Shown piece after piece: positions 52,673 to 61,573 of a stretch of DNA of 64,000 nucleotides. The DNA is from Leisingera daeponensis (GTDB lineage Bacteria > Pseudomonadota > Alphaproteobacteria > Rhodobacterales > Rhodobacteraceae). The DNA is taken from the NCBI RefSeq assembly GCF_019801465.1, contig NZ_JAHVJA010000003.1, forward strand, positions 62,001-126,000, written 5' to 3'. The notes under the pieces are model-generated. The model saw only the letters and a list, made by a program, of their open reading frames with translations, was not told the DNA's origin and made no database searches. Each line of letters begins with the position of its first letter. The stretch's first letter is position 1. A program made the translations under genes and the position numbers.

Positions 52673-52708
52673 TGACCCGGCAGGCCCATCGCGGTCAGGA
52701 TCGAATGC

Positions 52709-52740
52709 AGAGGCAGCCGCGCCAAAACGCGGCTGCCTCT
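52709..52740. terminator. strong hairpin between convergent mdeB and decarboxylase genes
   Basis: AGAGGCAGCCGCG (52709-52721) and CGCGGCTGCCTCT (52728-52740) form a perfect 13-bp stem with a 6-base loop. No T run follows on either strand. It lies 37 bases after mdeB and 5 bases from the decarboxylase stop. Confidence 0.6.
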
Positions 52741-52744
52741 TGCG

Positions 52745-55033
52745 TTATTCCGCCACGCAGTCGGCGAAGTAATGGGTCAGCCCGTCGGGACCGGTTTCCT
52801 GCACCAGCCCATGAATGTCGGTCTCGAACCCCGGGCATTCCCGCCCGAAGGCGCGGTTGAACTTCAGGTATTCCACGATCTTCTTGTTGAACACCTCGCC
52901 GGGGATCAGCAGCGGAATGCCAGGCGGGTAGGGGGTCACCAGGCTGGTGGTGATGCGCCCCTCCAGTTCGTCGATCGGCACCCGCTGGGTGGTGCGCCGG
53001 GCGATATGGCTGAAGGCATCGCTCGGCTTCATCGCCGGGGTCAGGTCGCTCAGGTACATCTCGGTCGACAGCCGCGCTACGTTGTTGCGGGCATAAAGCG
53101 CGTGCACATGCTCGCACAGGTCGCGCAGGCCCATCTGCTCGTACCGCGGCTGGCTGGCGCAGAACTCCGGCATCGCGCGCGGCACGGCCAAGTTGCGTGC
53201 AAAGTCGTCCTTGAACTGCTGCAGCGCGCTCAGCAGGGAATTCCAGCGGCCCTTGGTGATGCCGATGGTGAACATGATGAAGAAGGAATAGAGCCCGGTC
53301 TTTTCCACCACCACGCCGTGCTCCGCCAGGTATTTGGTCACGATTGAGGCCGGGATGCCCCAGTCCTCAAACCGGCCGTCCAGATTGAGGCCAGGGGTGA
53401 TGATGGTGGCCTTGATCGGGTCCAGCATGTTGAAGCCCGGCGCCATGTCGCCGAAGCCGTGCCAGCTGTCCTCACCGCCCGCTTCCACACCGTCGGCATC
53501 GGTCTTCTTCAGGACCCAATCCCGGGTGCTGCCGATGCCCTCTTCGGCCAGATCCTCCGGCCCCCAGACCTGGAACCACCAGTCGTCTGAGCCGTATTCT
53601 TCATCGACCTTGCGCATGGCGCGGCGGAAATCCAGCGCCTCCATGATGCTTTCCTCGACCAGTGCGGTGCCGCCTGGCGGCTCCATCATCGCCGCCGCCA
53701 CATCGCAGCTGGCGATGATCGAATACTGCGGGCTGGTGGAGGTGTGCATGAGATAGGCTTCGTTGAACAGATGCCGGTCCAGCTTGGTCTCCTCGCTGTC
53801 CTGCACCAGCACGTGGCTGGCCTGGCTGATGCCCGCCAGCAGCTTGTGGATCGACTGGGTGGCATAGGTCACCGAATGCTTGGTGCGCCCGCGCTTGCGG
53901 CCCATCGCGTGGTAGCTGCCATAGAACGGGTGGAAGGCCGCATGCGGAAGCCAAGCCTCGTCAAAATGCAGGTTCTCGGCATAGCCGTCCAGCTGGCCCT
54001 TGATCACCTCGGTGTTGTACAGCACCCCGTCATAGGTCGACTGCGTCAGCGTCATGATCCGCGGCTTCACCGCATCGGCATCCACGTCCTTCAGGAGCGG
54101 GTTGGCACGGATCTTGGCCTTGATGCTGTCGATCTCGAACTCGGAATGCTGGATCGGGCCGATGATGCCCCAGTGGTTGCGGGTCGGTTTCAGGAACACC
54201 GGGATGGCGCCGGTCATGATGATCGAATGCAGGATCGACTTGTGGCAGTTGCGGTCTACCACCACCACGTCGCCCGGCGCCACCGTGTGGTGCCAGACCA
54301 TCTTGTTGGAGGTCGAGGTGCCGTTGGTGACAAAGAAACAATGGTCGGCGTTGAAAATCCGCGCCGCATTGCGTTCCGAGGCCCCGATGGCGCCATTGTG
54401 GTCCAAAAGCTGCCCCAGTTCCTCAACCGCGTTGCAGACATCCGCCCGCAGCATGTTTTCGCCATAGAACTGGTGGTACATCTGCCCGACGGGGCTTTTC
54501 AGAAACGCAACGCCGCCGGAATGCCCCGGACAGTGCCAGGAGTAGGAGCCGTCCTCGGCATAATCCAAGAGCTTCTTGAAGAATGGCGGCTGAATGCTCT
54601 CGAGATAGCCCTTCGCCTCGCGGATGATGTGCCGGGCCACGAATTCCGGCGTGTCCTCGAACATGTGGATGAAGCCGTGCAGCTCGCGCAGGATGTCATT
54701 GGGCAGATGGCGGCTGGTCTTGGTCTCGCCGTAGATGTAGATCGGCACATCGGCGTTCTTCCAGCGCACTTCCTCGATGAAGGTGCGCAGGGCCAGAACA
54801 GCCGGGTCCAGATCCGGACCGGGGGTGAACTCCTCGTCGTCGATCGACAGTACAAAGGCGCTGGCGCGGGACTGCTGCTGCGCGTATTGCGACAGGTCGC
54901 CATAGCCGGTGACGCCCTGCACTTCGAATCCCTCGTCCTCGATGGCCTGGGCCAGAGCGCGGATGCCGGAGCCCGAGGAGTTCTCGGAGCGGAAATCTTC
55001 GTCAATGATCACAATGGGGAAGCGGAACTTCAT
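52745..55033 (-). CDS. Orn/Lys/Arg decarboxylase, probably AdiA-like arginine decarboxylase
   Basis: 762 residues, the full size of inducible PLP decarboxylases. An N-terminal wing/receiver-like domain (IVIIDEDFRSENSSGSGIRALAQAIEDEG) is followed by the PLP core. The cofactor lysine is in TYATQSIHKLLAGISQAS; HCPGHSGGVAFLKSP and DQ-rich C-terminal regions fit the family. AdiA makes agmatine, LdcI makes cadaverine, and SpeF makes putrescine; I lean to arginine by similarity of the lysine-region context but substrate is not certain. No antiporter gene is adjacent. It is divergent from the MarR gene. Confidence 0.82.
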   Translation of the reverse strand: MKFRFPIVIIDEDFRSENSSGSGIRALAQAIEDEGFEVQGVTGYGDLSQYAQQQSRASAFVLSIDDEEFTPGPDLDPAVLALRTFIEEVRWKNADVPIYIYGETKTSRHLPNDILRELHGFIHMFEDTPEFVARHIIREAKGYLESIQPPFFKKLLDYAEDGSYSWHCPGHSGGVAFLKSPVGQMYHQFYGENMLRADVCNAVEELGQLLDHNGAIGASERNAARIFNADHCFFVTNGTSTSNKMVWHHTVAPGDVVVVDRNCHKSILHSIIMTGAIPVFLKPTRNHWGIIGPIQHSEFEIDSIKAKIRANPLLKDVDADAVKPRIMTLTQSTYDGVLYNTEVIKGQLDGYAENLHFDEAWLPHAAFHPFYGSYHAMGRKRGRTKHSVTYATQSIHKLLAGISQASHVLVQDSEETKLDRHLFNEAYLMHTSTSPQYSIIASCDVAAAMMEPPGGTALVEESIMEALDFRRAMRKVDEEYGSDDWWFQVWGPEDLAEEGIGSTRDWVLKKTDADGVEAGGEDSWHGFGDMAPGFNMLDPIKATIITPGLNLDGRFEDWGIPASIVTKYLAEHGVVVEKTGLYSFFIMFTIGITKGRWNSLLSALQQFKDDFARNLAVPRAMPEFCASQPRYEQMGLRDLCEHVHALYARNNVARLSTEMYLSDLTPAMKPSDAFSHIARRTTQRVPIDELEGRITTSLVTPYPPGIPLLIPGEVFNKKIVEYLKFNRAFGRECPGFETDIHGLVQETGPDGLTHYFADCVAE

Positions 55034-55189
55034 GCCAATCTCCTAGCGGCTCTCCAGCTCTGTTCCCGAAGATACAGGCTGACCGCGTTGATGCAACGCC
55101 CGCGGCAGGGCGCAGATCGCGTTACGCCCATCCGTGCACGCCGCCAAGAGGGGATGTAAAGATTCCGCTGGCCTTTGCCGTTCAAATAG

Positions 55190-55202
55190 TTGACATTGTC
55201 AA
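55190..55202. promoter_or_regulatory. MarR operator candidate
   Basis: TTGACA and TGTCAA form a perfect inverted repeat around T55196, ending 5 bases before the marR ATG. Its position would let the regulator block its own transcription and that of the dehalogenase gene. It also marks the most AT-rich point of the adiA-marR divergent gap. Confidence 0.6.
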
Positions 55203-55207
55203 TTACC

Positions 55208-55660
55208 ATGACTCAGCACAGCTTTCATCTTCACACTTCCCTTGGCTATCAGATCACCATGCTGGCGCGTGTGATCGAACGCCGTTTCGAACAGCGCATC
55301 GCCGAATACGGCCTGACCCGTGTGACCTGGTGTGTGCTGCTGGCGGCGGGGGAGGAGGGACTGGCAACGCCCTCCGAGATTGCGGATTTCATCGGCATCG
55401 ACCGCACTGCCACCTCCCGCGCCTTGCGGCAGATGGAGGCGGGCGGCCTCGTCACCCGCAGCAGCGGCCCGGGGGACGGCCGGTCGATCCGGGTGGCGCT
55501 GACCGGGCCGGGGCAGGCGGCGCTGCAGGCGGTGCTGCCTATCGCGCAGGAAAACGCCGCCCATTTCGAGGCCAAGCTGTCAGAGAGCGAGCTGGCACAA
55601 TTGCGCCAGGCCGCTGCCAAGCTGCTGCAGGACGAGCCGCGCATCGTCGCCAAGCTGTAA
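55208..55660 (+). CDS. MarR family regulator of the reductive dehalogenase gene
   Basis: 150 residues from the ATG at 55208; a TTG at 55190 lies inside the palindrome and is unlikely. The winged HTH is ATPSEIADFIGIDRTATSRALRQMEAGGLVTRSSGPGDGRSIRVALTGPG. The helical ends (FHLHTSLGYQITMLARVIERRFEQRI; SESELAQLRQAAAKLL) make the dimer. MarR proteins bind phenolic or aromatic ligands, which suits a dehalogenase for halogenated phenols. It ends 17 bases before the dehalogenase gene. There is no clear ribosome site, so leaderless initiation is possible. Confidence 0.87.
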   Translation: MTQHSFHLHTSLGYQITMLARVIERRFEQRIAEYGLTRVTWCVLLAAGEEGLATPSEIADFIGIDRTATSRALRQMEAGGLVTRSSGPGDGRSIRVALTGPGQAALQAVLPIAQENAAHFEAKLSESELAQLRQAAAKLLQDEPRIVAKL

Positions 55661-55677
55661 CTCACCGGGGATCAAAC

Positions 55678-58600
55678 ATGGGCAAACTGTTTTCCTACCG
55701 CAACCGTCCTGTGCATCTGGGGCCGTACCCGATGGAAACCCTGGCGCGGCAGAAGATGCCGGCCGGCCAGGACGCGCTGCCGCCGCAGGGGCAAGCCGGC
55801 TTCCGCCGCCCGGATGCGCCGCTTTCCATCGTCAATGCGATGCGCGACTATCAGGCGATGCTGGACGCCACCCGCGAAGGGCTGGTGAAACGGGAGCGTG
55901 CGGACATTCCCGCCAGCCCGCAGGAGCGCACCGATCATCTGAAGGCCTTCGGCTATTTCTGCGATGCCTCGCTGGCAGGCGCTTGCGCAGTGCCTCCCTC
56001 GGCCTGGCTGGACACGCCGCTGGTGAACCCGGATGTGGCCGCTCTGGCCGAAGCATTGCGCAGCAAGCAGACCAAGACTTTTGCCTCCGGCATTGACGTG
56101 GTGATGGCGAACCTGCGCGAGGCAATGCAGGCCCCGCCCGCGGACTGCCGCCACCACAGCCACGCACTGGTCTATATCTACGAATTCCCTCGCGACCCCG
56201 AAGCAGGGGAAGACGGCACCGATTGGCTGATGGACGCGCAAGAGCAGCGCGCCTGCCTGCGCGCAGCGGAAACCGCGGTGACGCTGGCCAACTACATCCG
56301 CCTGCTCGGGTGGGAGGCGCGCGCCCACACTGGCGCGGCCAGTGACGTTCACCTGGGCAAGCTGGTCGTGCAGGCAGGCCTTGCCGCCTATGAGGACGGC
56401 GTGCTGACCAACCCGTACCTCGGCAGCCGCTTCGGCATCGCCGCGGTCACCACCACGCTGGAACTAGCCGCCGATCTGCCGCTGGTCCCGGGGCAGGCGC
56501 CGGGCCTGAAATACCGGCTGGGCCTCGGCACCCACGCCAAAAGCGCCGCCAGCCGCGACCCTTACGCCAAACGCCGGTTCAGGGACGGTCCGCACCCGTT
56601 CGAGACCCTGAAACGGGTGAAGGATCCAACGACTTACATCGACGAGGCGAACGTCGCGCGGGTGCCGAAACGCGCTGACATGTTCGCGCGCGCCCTGTTC
56701 GGAGACCTCGGCAAAGGCCCGCAGGAGGCGGCCAGGAACGGCAACTACGTCCGCAAATCCTCTGCCGCCTTTGCCTTCCGCTCCTCCCTGGCGGCCTTCG
56801 TGCTGCTGCAGGACGGCGAAGCCGCGCCGCAGATCGACCCCAGCGCCGCGGACGCCGCCCGCAATGCCGCCAACATCAAGGCCGCAGCCTATTTCCTCGG
56901 CTGCGATGCGGTCGGCATCTCGCGCTGCCCGGACTGGGCTTATTACTCCCATGACGCCGCGGGCGAACGCCTGGCGCCATATCACGAAAACGCCATCAGC
57001 ATGATCATCGATCAGGGCCACGAGACGATGGAAGGCGCCTCCGGCGACGACTGGATCGCCTGTGCCCAATCGATGCGCGCCTATCTGCGGTTTTCGCTCC
57101 TGGGCGGGGTGATCGCGCAGCAGATCCGCAACCTGGGCTATACCGCGCGGGTGCATTCGGTGATGGACGGCGAAGTGCTGCAGCCGCCTCTGCTGCTCTT
57201 ATCGGGTCTCGGCGAGGTCTCCCGCATCGGCGAGGTGATCCTCAATCCCTTCCTGGGCCCCCGCCTGAAATCCGGTGCGGTCACCACCAATCTGCCGATG
57301 ACCCATGACAAGCCGGTCGACTTCGGGTTGCAGCGGTTTTGCGAGGCCTGCAACAAATGCGCCCGCGAATGCCCCTCGGGCGCCATTACCGCCGGGCCTA
57401 AGCTGATGTTCAACGGCTACGAGATCTGGAAATCCGACAGCCAGAAATGCACCACCTACCGGGTTACCGTGCCGGGCGGCGCGATGTGCGGGCGCTGCAT
57501 GAAGACCTGCCCCTGGAACCTCGAAGGGCTGTTTGCCGAGGCGCCGTTCCACTGGGCCGCGATGAACGTTCCCGGCAGCGCGCCGCTGCTGGCGAAGCTC
57601 GACGATGCGCTGGGCAACGGCGAGGTGAACGCGGTCAAGAAATGGTGGTGGGATCTGGAGATGGAGGACGATGGCGCGTATCTGCCGTCAAAGCACCCGG
57701 TCAACGCCCGCAGGCTCTCTAAGGATCTGGACCTGAAGTTCGAGGATCAAACCCTGGCGGTCTACCCCGCGCCGCTGGCGCCGCCGCCCTACGCCTGGCC
57801 TGCGCCGATGGACCGCGAGGCCGGGATCGGGGCCTATCAGGCCATGATCACCGCAGCGGAACACAAACGCCGCCGCGCCGCAGGCCAGCCGCCGGAACAT
57901 GTTTATACCGCCGATCAGGGCGAAGCGCCGGTGATGCGGGTGCGGCTGTCGAAGGCCGAGCATATGACGGACGCCGTCACCAAGTATGAATTCTCCTTGC
58001 CTGACGGCGCCCTGCTGCCCCCGGCAACAGCTGGCGCCCATATCGACGTGGTGGTGGCGCCGGAATTCTTCCGCCAGTACTCGCTGTCGGGCGATCCGGC
58101 GAACCGCACGAAATACCAGATCGCGGTGCTGCGCGAGGAGGCGGGCCGCGGCGGCTCCAGGCTGCTGCACCGGATCTTCGAGGAAGGGCGGATGGTGTTC
58201 ATCTCCAAGCCCATCAACCACTTCCCGCTGGCCGAGGACGCAGCCAGGTCCTACCTGATGGGCGGCGGCATCGGAGTGACGCCGATGATCGCCATGGCCC
58301 ACCGCCTGCATGCGCTGGGCCGGGAATTCGAGTTCCGCTATTCTTGTTCGAAAAAGGCAAGCGCAGGGTTCCTGGAGGACCTTCGGAACGTTCCCTGGGC
58401 AGATAAAGTGCATCTGCATTTTTCGGACCAGGGCTCCCGCGCGGACCTGGACGAAGTGCTGCAATACGCGCCGGGCAGCCATGTTTACACCTGCGGACCG
58501 GAGGCATACATGCAGGCCGTGCTTGAGGCCGCAGAAGCCAATGGCTTCCCGGAAGGGGCCCGTCATATGGAATACTTCTCGGTTCCCGAACAGCCCGAAT

Positions 58601-58875
58601 ACGAAAACCACCCCTTCACCCTGAAGCTGGCAAAATCGGGACGCGAGATTCTGGTGCCGCCCCAGAAAACCGCCACCGAGGCGCTGGCGGACAGCGGCAT
58701 CCATGTGGATGTGAAATGCGCTGACGGCATTTGCGGCGTCTGCAAATGCGGGCTGATCTCCGGCAACGCCGAGCACCGCGACTTCGTGCTTTCGAACAAA
58801 CAGCGCGAGGGCGCGATCATTCTTTGCCAGTCCCGGGCACTGGAACCGGACGGGGTGCTGGAAATCGATCTCTAA
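55678..58875 (+). CDS. self-sufficient cytoplasmic reductive dehalogenase (RdhA fused to FNR and [2Fe-2S] ferredoxin)
   Basis: 1065 residues from the ATG at 55678. Residues 1 to about 740 are a cobalamin-dependent reductive dehalogenase; CEACNKCARECP (555-565) and CGRCMKTCPW (604-612), with C591, supply the cysteines of two [4Fe-4S] clusters. Residues about 750-965 are an FNR/phthalate-dioxygenase-reductase module (RQYSLSG at 799-805, GGGIGVTPMI at 862-871, YTCGPEAYM at 937-945). Residues about 975-1065 are a plant-type [2Fe-2S] ferredoxin with C1014, C1019, C1022 and C1050. No Tat signal or membrane anchor is seen. This is the architecture of the NpRdhA type from Nitratireductor, which debrominates halogenated phenols using NAD(P)H. 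Substrate is unproven here. Confidence 0.9.
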   Translation: MGKLFSYRNRPVHLGPYPMETLARQKMPAGQDALPPQGQAGFRRPDAPLSIVNAMRDYQAMLDATREGLVKRERADIPASPQERTDHLKAFGYFCDASLAGACAVPPSAWLDTPLVNPDVAALAEALRSKQTKTFASGIDVVMANLREAMQAPPADCRHHSHALVYIYEFPRDPEAGEDGTDWLMDAQEQRACLRAAETAVTLANYIRLLGWEARAHTGAASDVHLGKLVVQAGLAAYEDGVLTNPYLGSRFGIAAVTTTLELAADLPLVPGQAPGLKYRLGLGTHAKSAASRDPYAKRRFRDGPHPFETLKRVKDPTTYIDEANVARVPKRADMFARALFGDLGKGPQEAARNGNYVRKSSAAFAFRSSLAAFVLLQDGEAAPQIDPSAADAARNAANIKAAAYFLGCDAVGISRCPDWAYYSHDAAGERLAPYHENAISMIIDQGHETMEGASGDDWIACAQSMRAYLRFSLLGGVIAQQIRNLGYTARVHSVMDGEVLQPPLLLLSGLGEVSRIGEVILNPFLGPRLKSGAVTTNLPMTHDKPVDFGLQRFCEACNKCARECPSGAITAGPKLMFNGYEIWKSDSQKCTTYRVTVPGGAMCGRCMKTCPWNLEGLFAEAPFHWAAMNVPGSAPLLAKLDDALGNGEVNAVKKWWWDLEMEDDGAYLPSKHPVNARRLSKDLDLKFEDQTLAVYPAPLAPPPYAWPAPMDREAGIGAYQAMITAAEHKRRRAAGQPPEHVYTADQGEAPVMRVRLSKAEHMTDAVTKYEFSLPDGALLPPATAGAHIDVVVAPEFFRQYSLSGDPANRTKYQIAVLREEAGRGGSRLLHRIFEEGRMVFISKPINHFPLAEDAARSYLMGGGIGVTPMIAMAHRLHALGREFEFRYSCSKKASAGFLEDLRNVPWADKVHLHFSDQGSRADLDEVLQYAPGSHVYTCGPEAYMQAVLEAAEANGFPEGARHMEYFSVPEQPEYENHPFTLKLAKSGREILVPPQKTATEALADSGIHVDVKCADGICGVCKCGLISGNAEHRDFVLSNKQREGAIILCQSRALEPDGVLEIDL

Positions 58876-58890
58876 GCGGCAGGCAGCAGC

Positions 58891-59282
58891 TCAGAACGGC
58901 TGCCGCTCGCCGAGCAGGTAGCGCACCGCATCCGCGTAATCGAATGCCAGTGAGACCACGATTACCGTGCACACCGTCAGAATGATCCGCCGCGGCCAGA
59001 CTGGCATATCCGGGCGCGCCTGCTGGTGCCGCAGCCAGAAAACCAGCGGTGTCCAGAAAAGGATATGCGGCAGCCCGAGCAGGCGCACATAGCCAAGCTG
59101 CCCGTAGATCCAGTAGACCCCTCCCGCTGCCAAGATGCTGGCTGCCGCCGTCACCAGTCCCGCGATCCGGCTGGGCTTCCAGATCAGCAGCGCCAGCGGC
59201 AGCACAAAGGCCCCAGAAACAGGATATTGACCCATACCTGCAGCCACACCGGCCGGGTTGCGATTGCCTCTTCCAATGTCAT
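58891..59282 (-). pseudogene. small membrane protein gene with a one-base frameshift
   Basis: The natural start is the ATG at 59282 with GGGAGG upstream, giving MTLEEAIATRPVWLQVWVN then ILFLG. After about codon 24 this frame turns to CCRWR-type sequence. The conserved hydrophobic continuation (AFVLPLALLIWKPSRIAG, then two or three more helices and a VFWLRHQQ region, ending DAVRYLLGERQPF) lies in the next frame. The break maps to the CCCC at 59211-59214, one base short. It may be a true pseudogene or a homopolymer sequencing error. The family is a 3-4 helix membrane protein of unknown function. Confidence 0.65.
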
Positions 59283-59899
59283 GGTGCGGCCCTCCCGCCT
59301 GCGACCCTAGGCAGGGGCATTCCGCGCGGCAAGGGTCGGAGCGCCGGACCTTCACGCAACTTGTCCTGTTCCGACGGCGCTGGCGTGCGGTTGAACACGT
59401 AAGTTGTGCGGCAGGCCTCCTCGCCGCCCAATTCCTCGATCCTGCAGCGCTGATCGGCAAAGGCGCGGGCGTTTACCTCTTCGGGATCGCAAATCGCCCG
59501 CAGACGCCGCTCGCCCTCAGCCAGCGCAGCCTTGGCCTCCCGGTCATTCTCCCCGTCCGCTGCCCGGTCCGCCTGCTCATGAGGATCCCCTGCCAGATCG
59601 AACAACTGCGGCCGCAGCCCGGCGTAATGGAGGTATTTCCACATGCCCCACCGGACCATGAAGGCGCCGGTTTTCGACCCTCCATCCTGGTATTCGCTGA
59701 AGCCGGTTCGGCTCTCCTTGTAGGATGCTTTGGCAATCGCGCGCAGCGGGACACCGGGCAGGCCTGCGTCCTCAGCTGTGGCGCGCGCCACCAGTGCATC
59801 CAGGTTCGGGGTCTTCACGATGGGATGGCCCGCGCGGCCCATCGCATTCTTGCGGTGCTCATCCGGGATGATGACCAGCAAATTCGGCAGTTGGCTCAT
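59279..59899 (-). pseudogene. sulfatase remnant with internal in-frame deletion
   Basis: The open frame from the ATG at 59899 gives about 206 residues. The first 38 (LPNLLVIIPDEHRKNAMGRAGHPIVKTPNLDALVARAT) are a sulfatase N-terminus with the metal-binding Asp-Glu. The sequence then joins directly a sulfatase C-terminal part (SYKESRTGFSEYQDGG to RWGMWKYLHYAGLRPQLFDLAGDPHEQADRA). The middle of about 250-300 residues, including the CxPSR formylglycine site, is absent, so it cannot be an active sulfatase. Its stop overlaps the next frameshifted gene by 4 bases, so the two once formed an operon. Confidence 0.75.
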
Positions 59900-60061
59900 C
59901 CTGACCTCCCCCTTTTGGCTTGGCTCCCAGACTGGCGGCAAAACACGGCGCCTGAATGCCGGATTTCGGCATCCGGGCGGCAGAAAACCCTTTGCGCGTC
60001 CACACTCTGCTGCCTCCAGGGTTGCGGGCTGCGGAACAGGCTGCTATCTCTGCTGTTAGGG

Positions 60062-60078
60062 ATGTTATGATATAACAT
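60062..60078 (+). promoter_or_regulatory. Zur box upstream of cobW-like gene
   Basis: ATGTTATGATATAACAT is an inverted repeat with 7-bp arms and a 3-base centre, 14 bases before the ATG at 60092. It matches the proteobacterial Zur consensus closely (ATGTTATA-N-TATAACAT core), so the gene is probably derepressed when zinc is low. Confidence 0.75.
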
Positions 60079-60091
60079 AAAGGATTCGCGC

Positions 60092-61294
60092 ATGACAGAC
60101 AGCAGGCTGCCGGTAACCGTGCTCTCGGGCTTCCTCGGGGCGGGCAAGACCACGCTTTTGAACCACGTTCTGAACAACCGCGAGGGGCGCCGGGTTGCAG
60201 TGATTGTCAACGACATGAGCGAGGTGAACATCGACGCTGACCTGGTGCGCGGTGAAACCGAGCTTTCGCGGCAGGACGAGAAACTGGTGGAAATGACCAA
60301 TGGCTGCATTTGCTGCACGCTGCGCGACGACTTGCTGCAGGAGGTGCGCCGCCTCGCGGCGGAAGGGCGGTTCGACTACCTGCTGATCGAAAGCACGGGC
60401 ATTGCCGAGCCGCTGCCGGTGGCTGCGACCTTCGATTTCCGCGATGCCGAAGGGCAGAGCCTCTCGGACGTGGCCCGCCTTGACACGATGGTTACGGTGG
60501 TCGATGCGGTGAACCTGCTGAAGGACTTCTCCAGCCATGATTTCCTCAGCGACCGCGGCGAAAGCCTGGGCGAGGAGGATGACCGCACCCTGGTCAACCT
60601 GCTGACCGACCAGATCGAGTTCTCCAACGTAATCATTCTGAACAAGGTGACGGATGCAGGCCCGGCGCAGACCGAAGCCGCGATGGCGGTGATCAAGGCG
60701 CTGAACCCGGATGCGGAAGTGATCCAGACCGACTTCTCCGAAGTTGAAGGAAACCGCATCTTCGACACCGGCCGCTTCGATTTCGATAGGGCGCATGAGC
60801 ACCCGCTGTGGGCCAAGGAGCTTTATGGTTTCGAGCACCACGTGCCGGAAACCGAAGAATACGGCATCTCCTCCTTTGTCTACCGTGCCAAACGCCCCTT
60901 TGATCCTGCCAGGATCCATGCGCTGCTGAATGGCGACCTGCCCGGCGTGATCCGCGCCAAGGGCCATTTCTGGCTGGCCACCCGCCCGGAATGGGCCGCC
61001 GAGTTCTCGCTGGCCGGCGCCATCTCCTCGGTCCGTCCGCTGGGCCTGTGGTGGGCGGCGGTGCCAACGGAACGCTGGCCCACGCACCCCGAGGCCCGGC
61101 GCGAATTCTTGCAGAATTGGGACGAGACCTGGGGCGACCGGCGCCAGGAGCTGGTGTTCATCGGTGCAGGCCTCGACAAGGAAGCCACCACCGCGCGCCT
61201 GGATGCCTGCCTGATGCCGGAAACGGCAAATGGATTCGATCCGGCCTGGGCCTCCCTGGAGGACCCCTTCCCAAGCTGGCGCCGCAATGGCTGA
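60092..61294 (+). CDS. CobW/COG0523 GTP-binding metallochaperone, zinc-starvation type
   Basis: 400 residues. Walker A is [17 protein letters not shown] near residue 12, and the metal-binding CxCC motif is [13 protein letters not shown] near residue 73. IESTGIAEP and NKVTDA are the GTPase switch and guanine-specificity regions. The C-terminal CobW_C domain follows ([19 protein letters not shown]). COG0523 proteins with a Zur box deliver or salvage zinc (ZigA, YeiR types) rather than cobalt for B12. It overlaps the following DUF6525 gene by 8 bases. Confidence 0.88.
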   Translation: MTDSRLPVTVLSGFLGAGKTTLLNHVLNNREGRRVAVIVNDMSEVNIDADLVRGETELSRQDEKLVEMTNGCICCTLRDDLLQEVRRLAAEGRFDYLLIESTGIAEPLPVAATFDFRDAEGQSLSDVARLDTMVTVVDAVNLLKDFSSHDFLSDRGESLGEEDDRTLVNLLTDQIEFSNVIILNKVTDAGPAQTEAAMAVIKALNPDAEVIQTDFSEVEGNRIFDTGRFDFDRAHEHPLWAKELYGFEHHVPETEEYGISSFVYRAKRPFDPARIHALLNGDLPGVIRAKGHFWLATRPEWAAEFSLAGAISSVRPLGLWWAAVPTERWPTHPEARREFLQNWDETWGDRRQELVFIGAGLDKEATTARLDACLMPETANGFDPAWASLEDPFPSWRRNG

Positions 61295-61556
61295 CCGCCG
61301 GCCGCGCCGCAACCTGAACTCCCGCCTGAAACGGCGGCGCAGGGCAGGGGATCCGATGCAGGCCTATGACGCGCTGCCGCCGGGGCTGCGGCAGTGGCTA
61401 GCCGCGGCCTGCCTGCCCTGGAGCCCGGCCTCGGCGCTCAGGATCTGGATCAAGGCGGGCGGCAGCCGCGATCCAGCTGCCGCGGCCGCCCGGCTGGATG
61501 CCGCCGAACAGGCGATGCTGGAACGGGACGCCCGCGTCTGGGCGGTCCGGGACTGA
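61287..61556 (+). CDS. DUF6525 family small protein
   Basis: 89 residues from the ATG at 61287 inside the cobW-like gene end. The sequence is very basic at the N-terminus ([23 protein letters not shown]), then has a [27 protein letters not shown] core with an acidic C-terminal helix ([17 protein letters not shown]). It matches the DUF6525 pattern seen in Rhodobacterales. Its role is unknown. Because of the 8-base overlap it should be co-expressed with the Zur-controlled metallochaperone. Confidence 0.75.
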   Translation: MADRRPRRNLNSRLKRRRRAGDPMQAYDALPPGLRQWLAAACLPWSPASALRIWIKAGGSRDPAAAAARLDAAEQAMLERDARVWAVRD

Positions 61557-61573
61557 CCGCGAGGGCCGCAGCA

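Noticed and set aside
52709-52740. Strong hairpin as a non-coding RNA
   Set aside because: It is a single stem between convergent genes with no promoter nearby; terminator use is simpler.
55190-55195. TTGACA before marR as a -35 element for marR
   Set aside because: It is only 18 bases from the start codon, so it cannot be the -35 of that gene; a palindromic operator explains it better.
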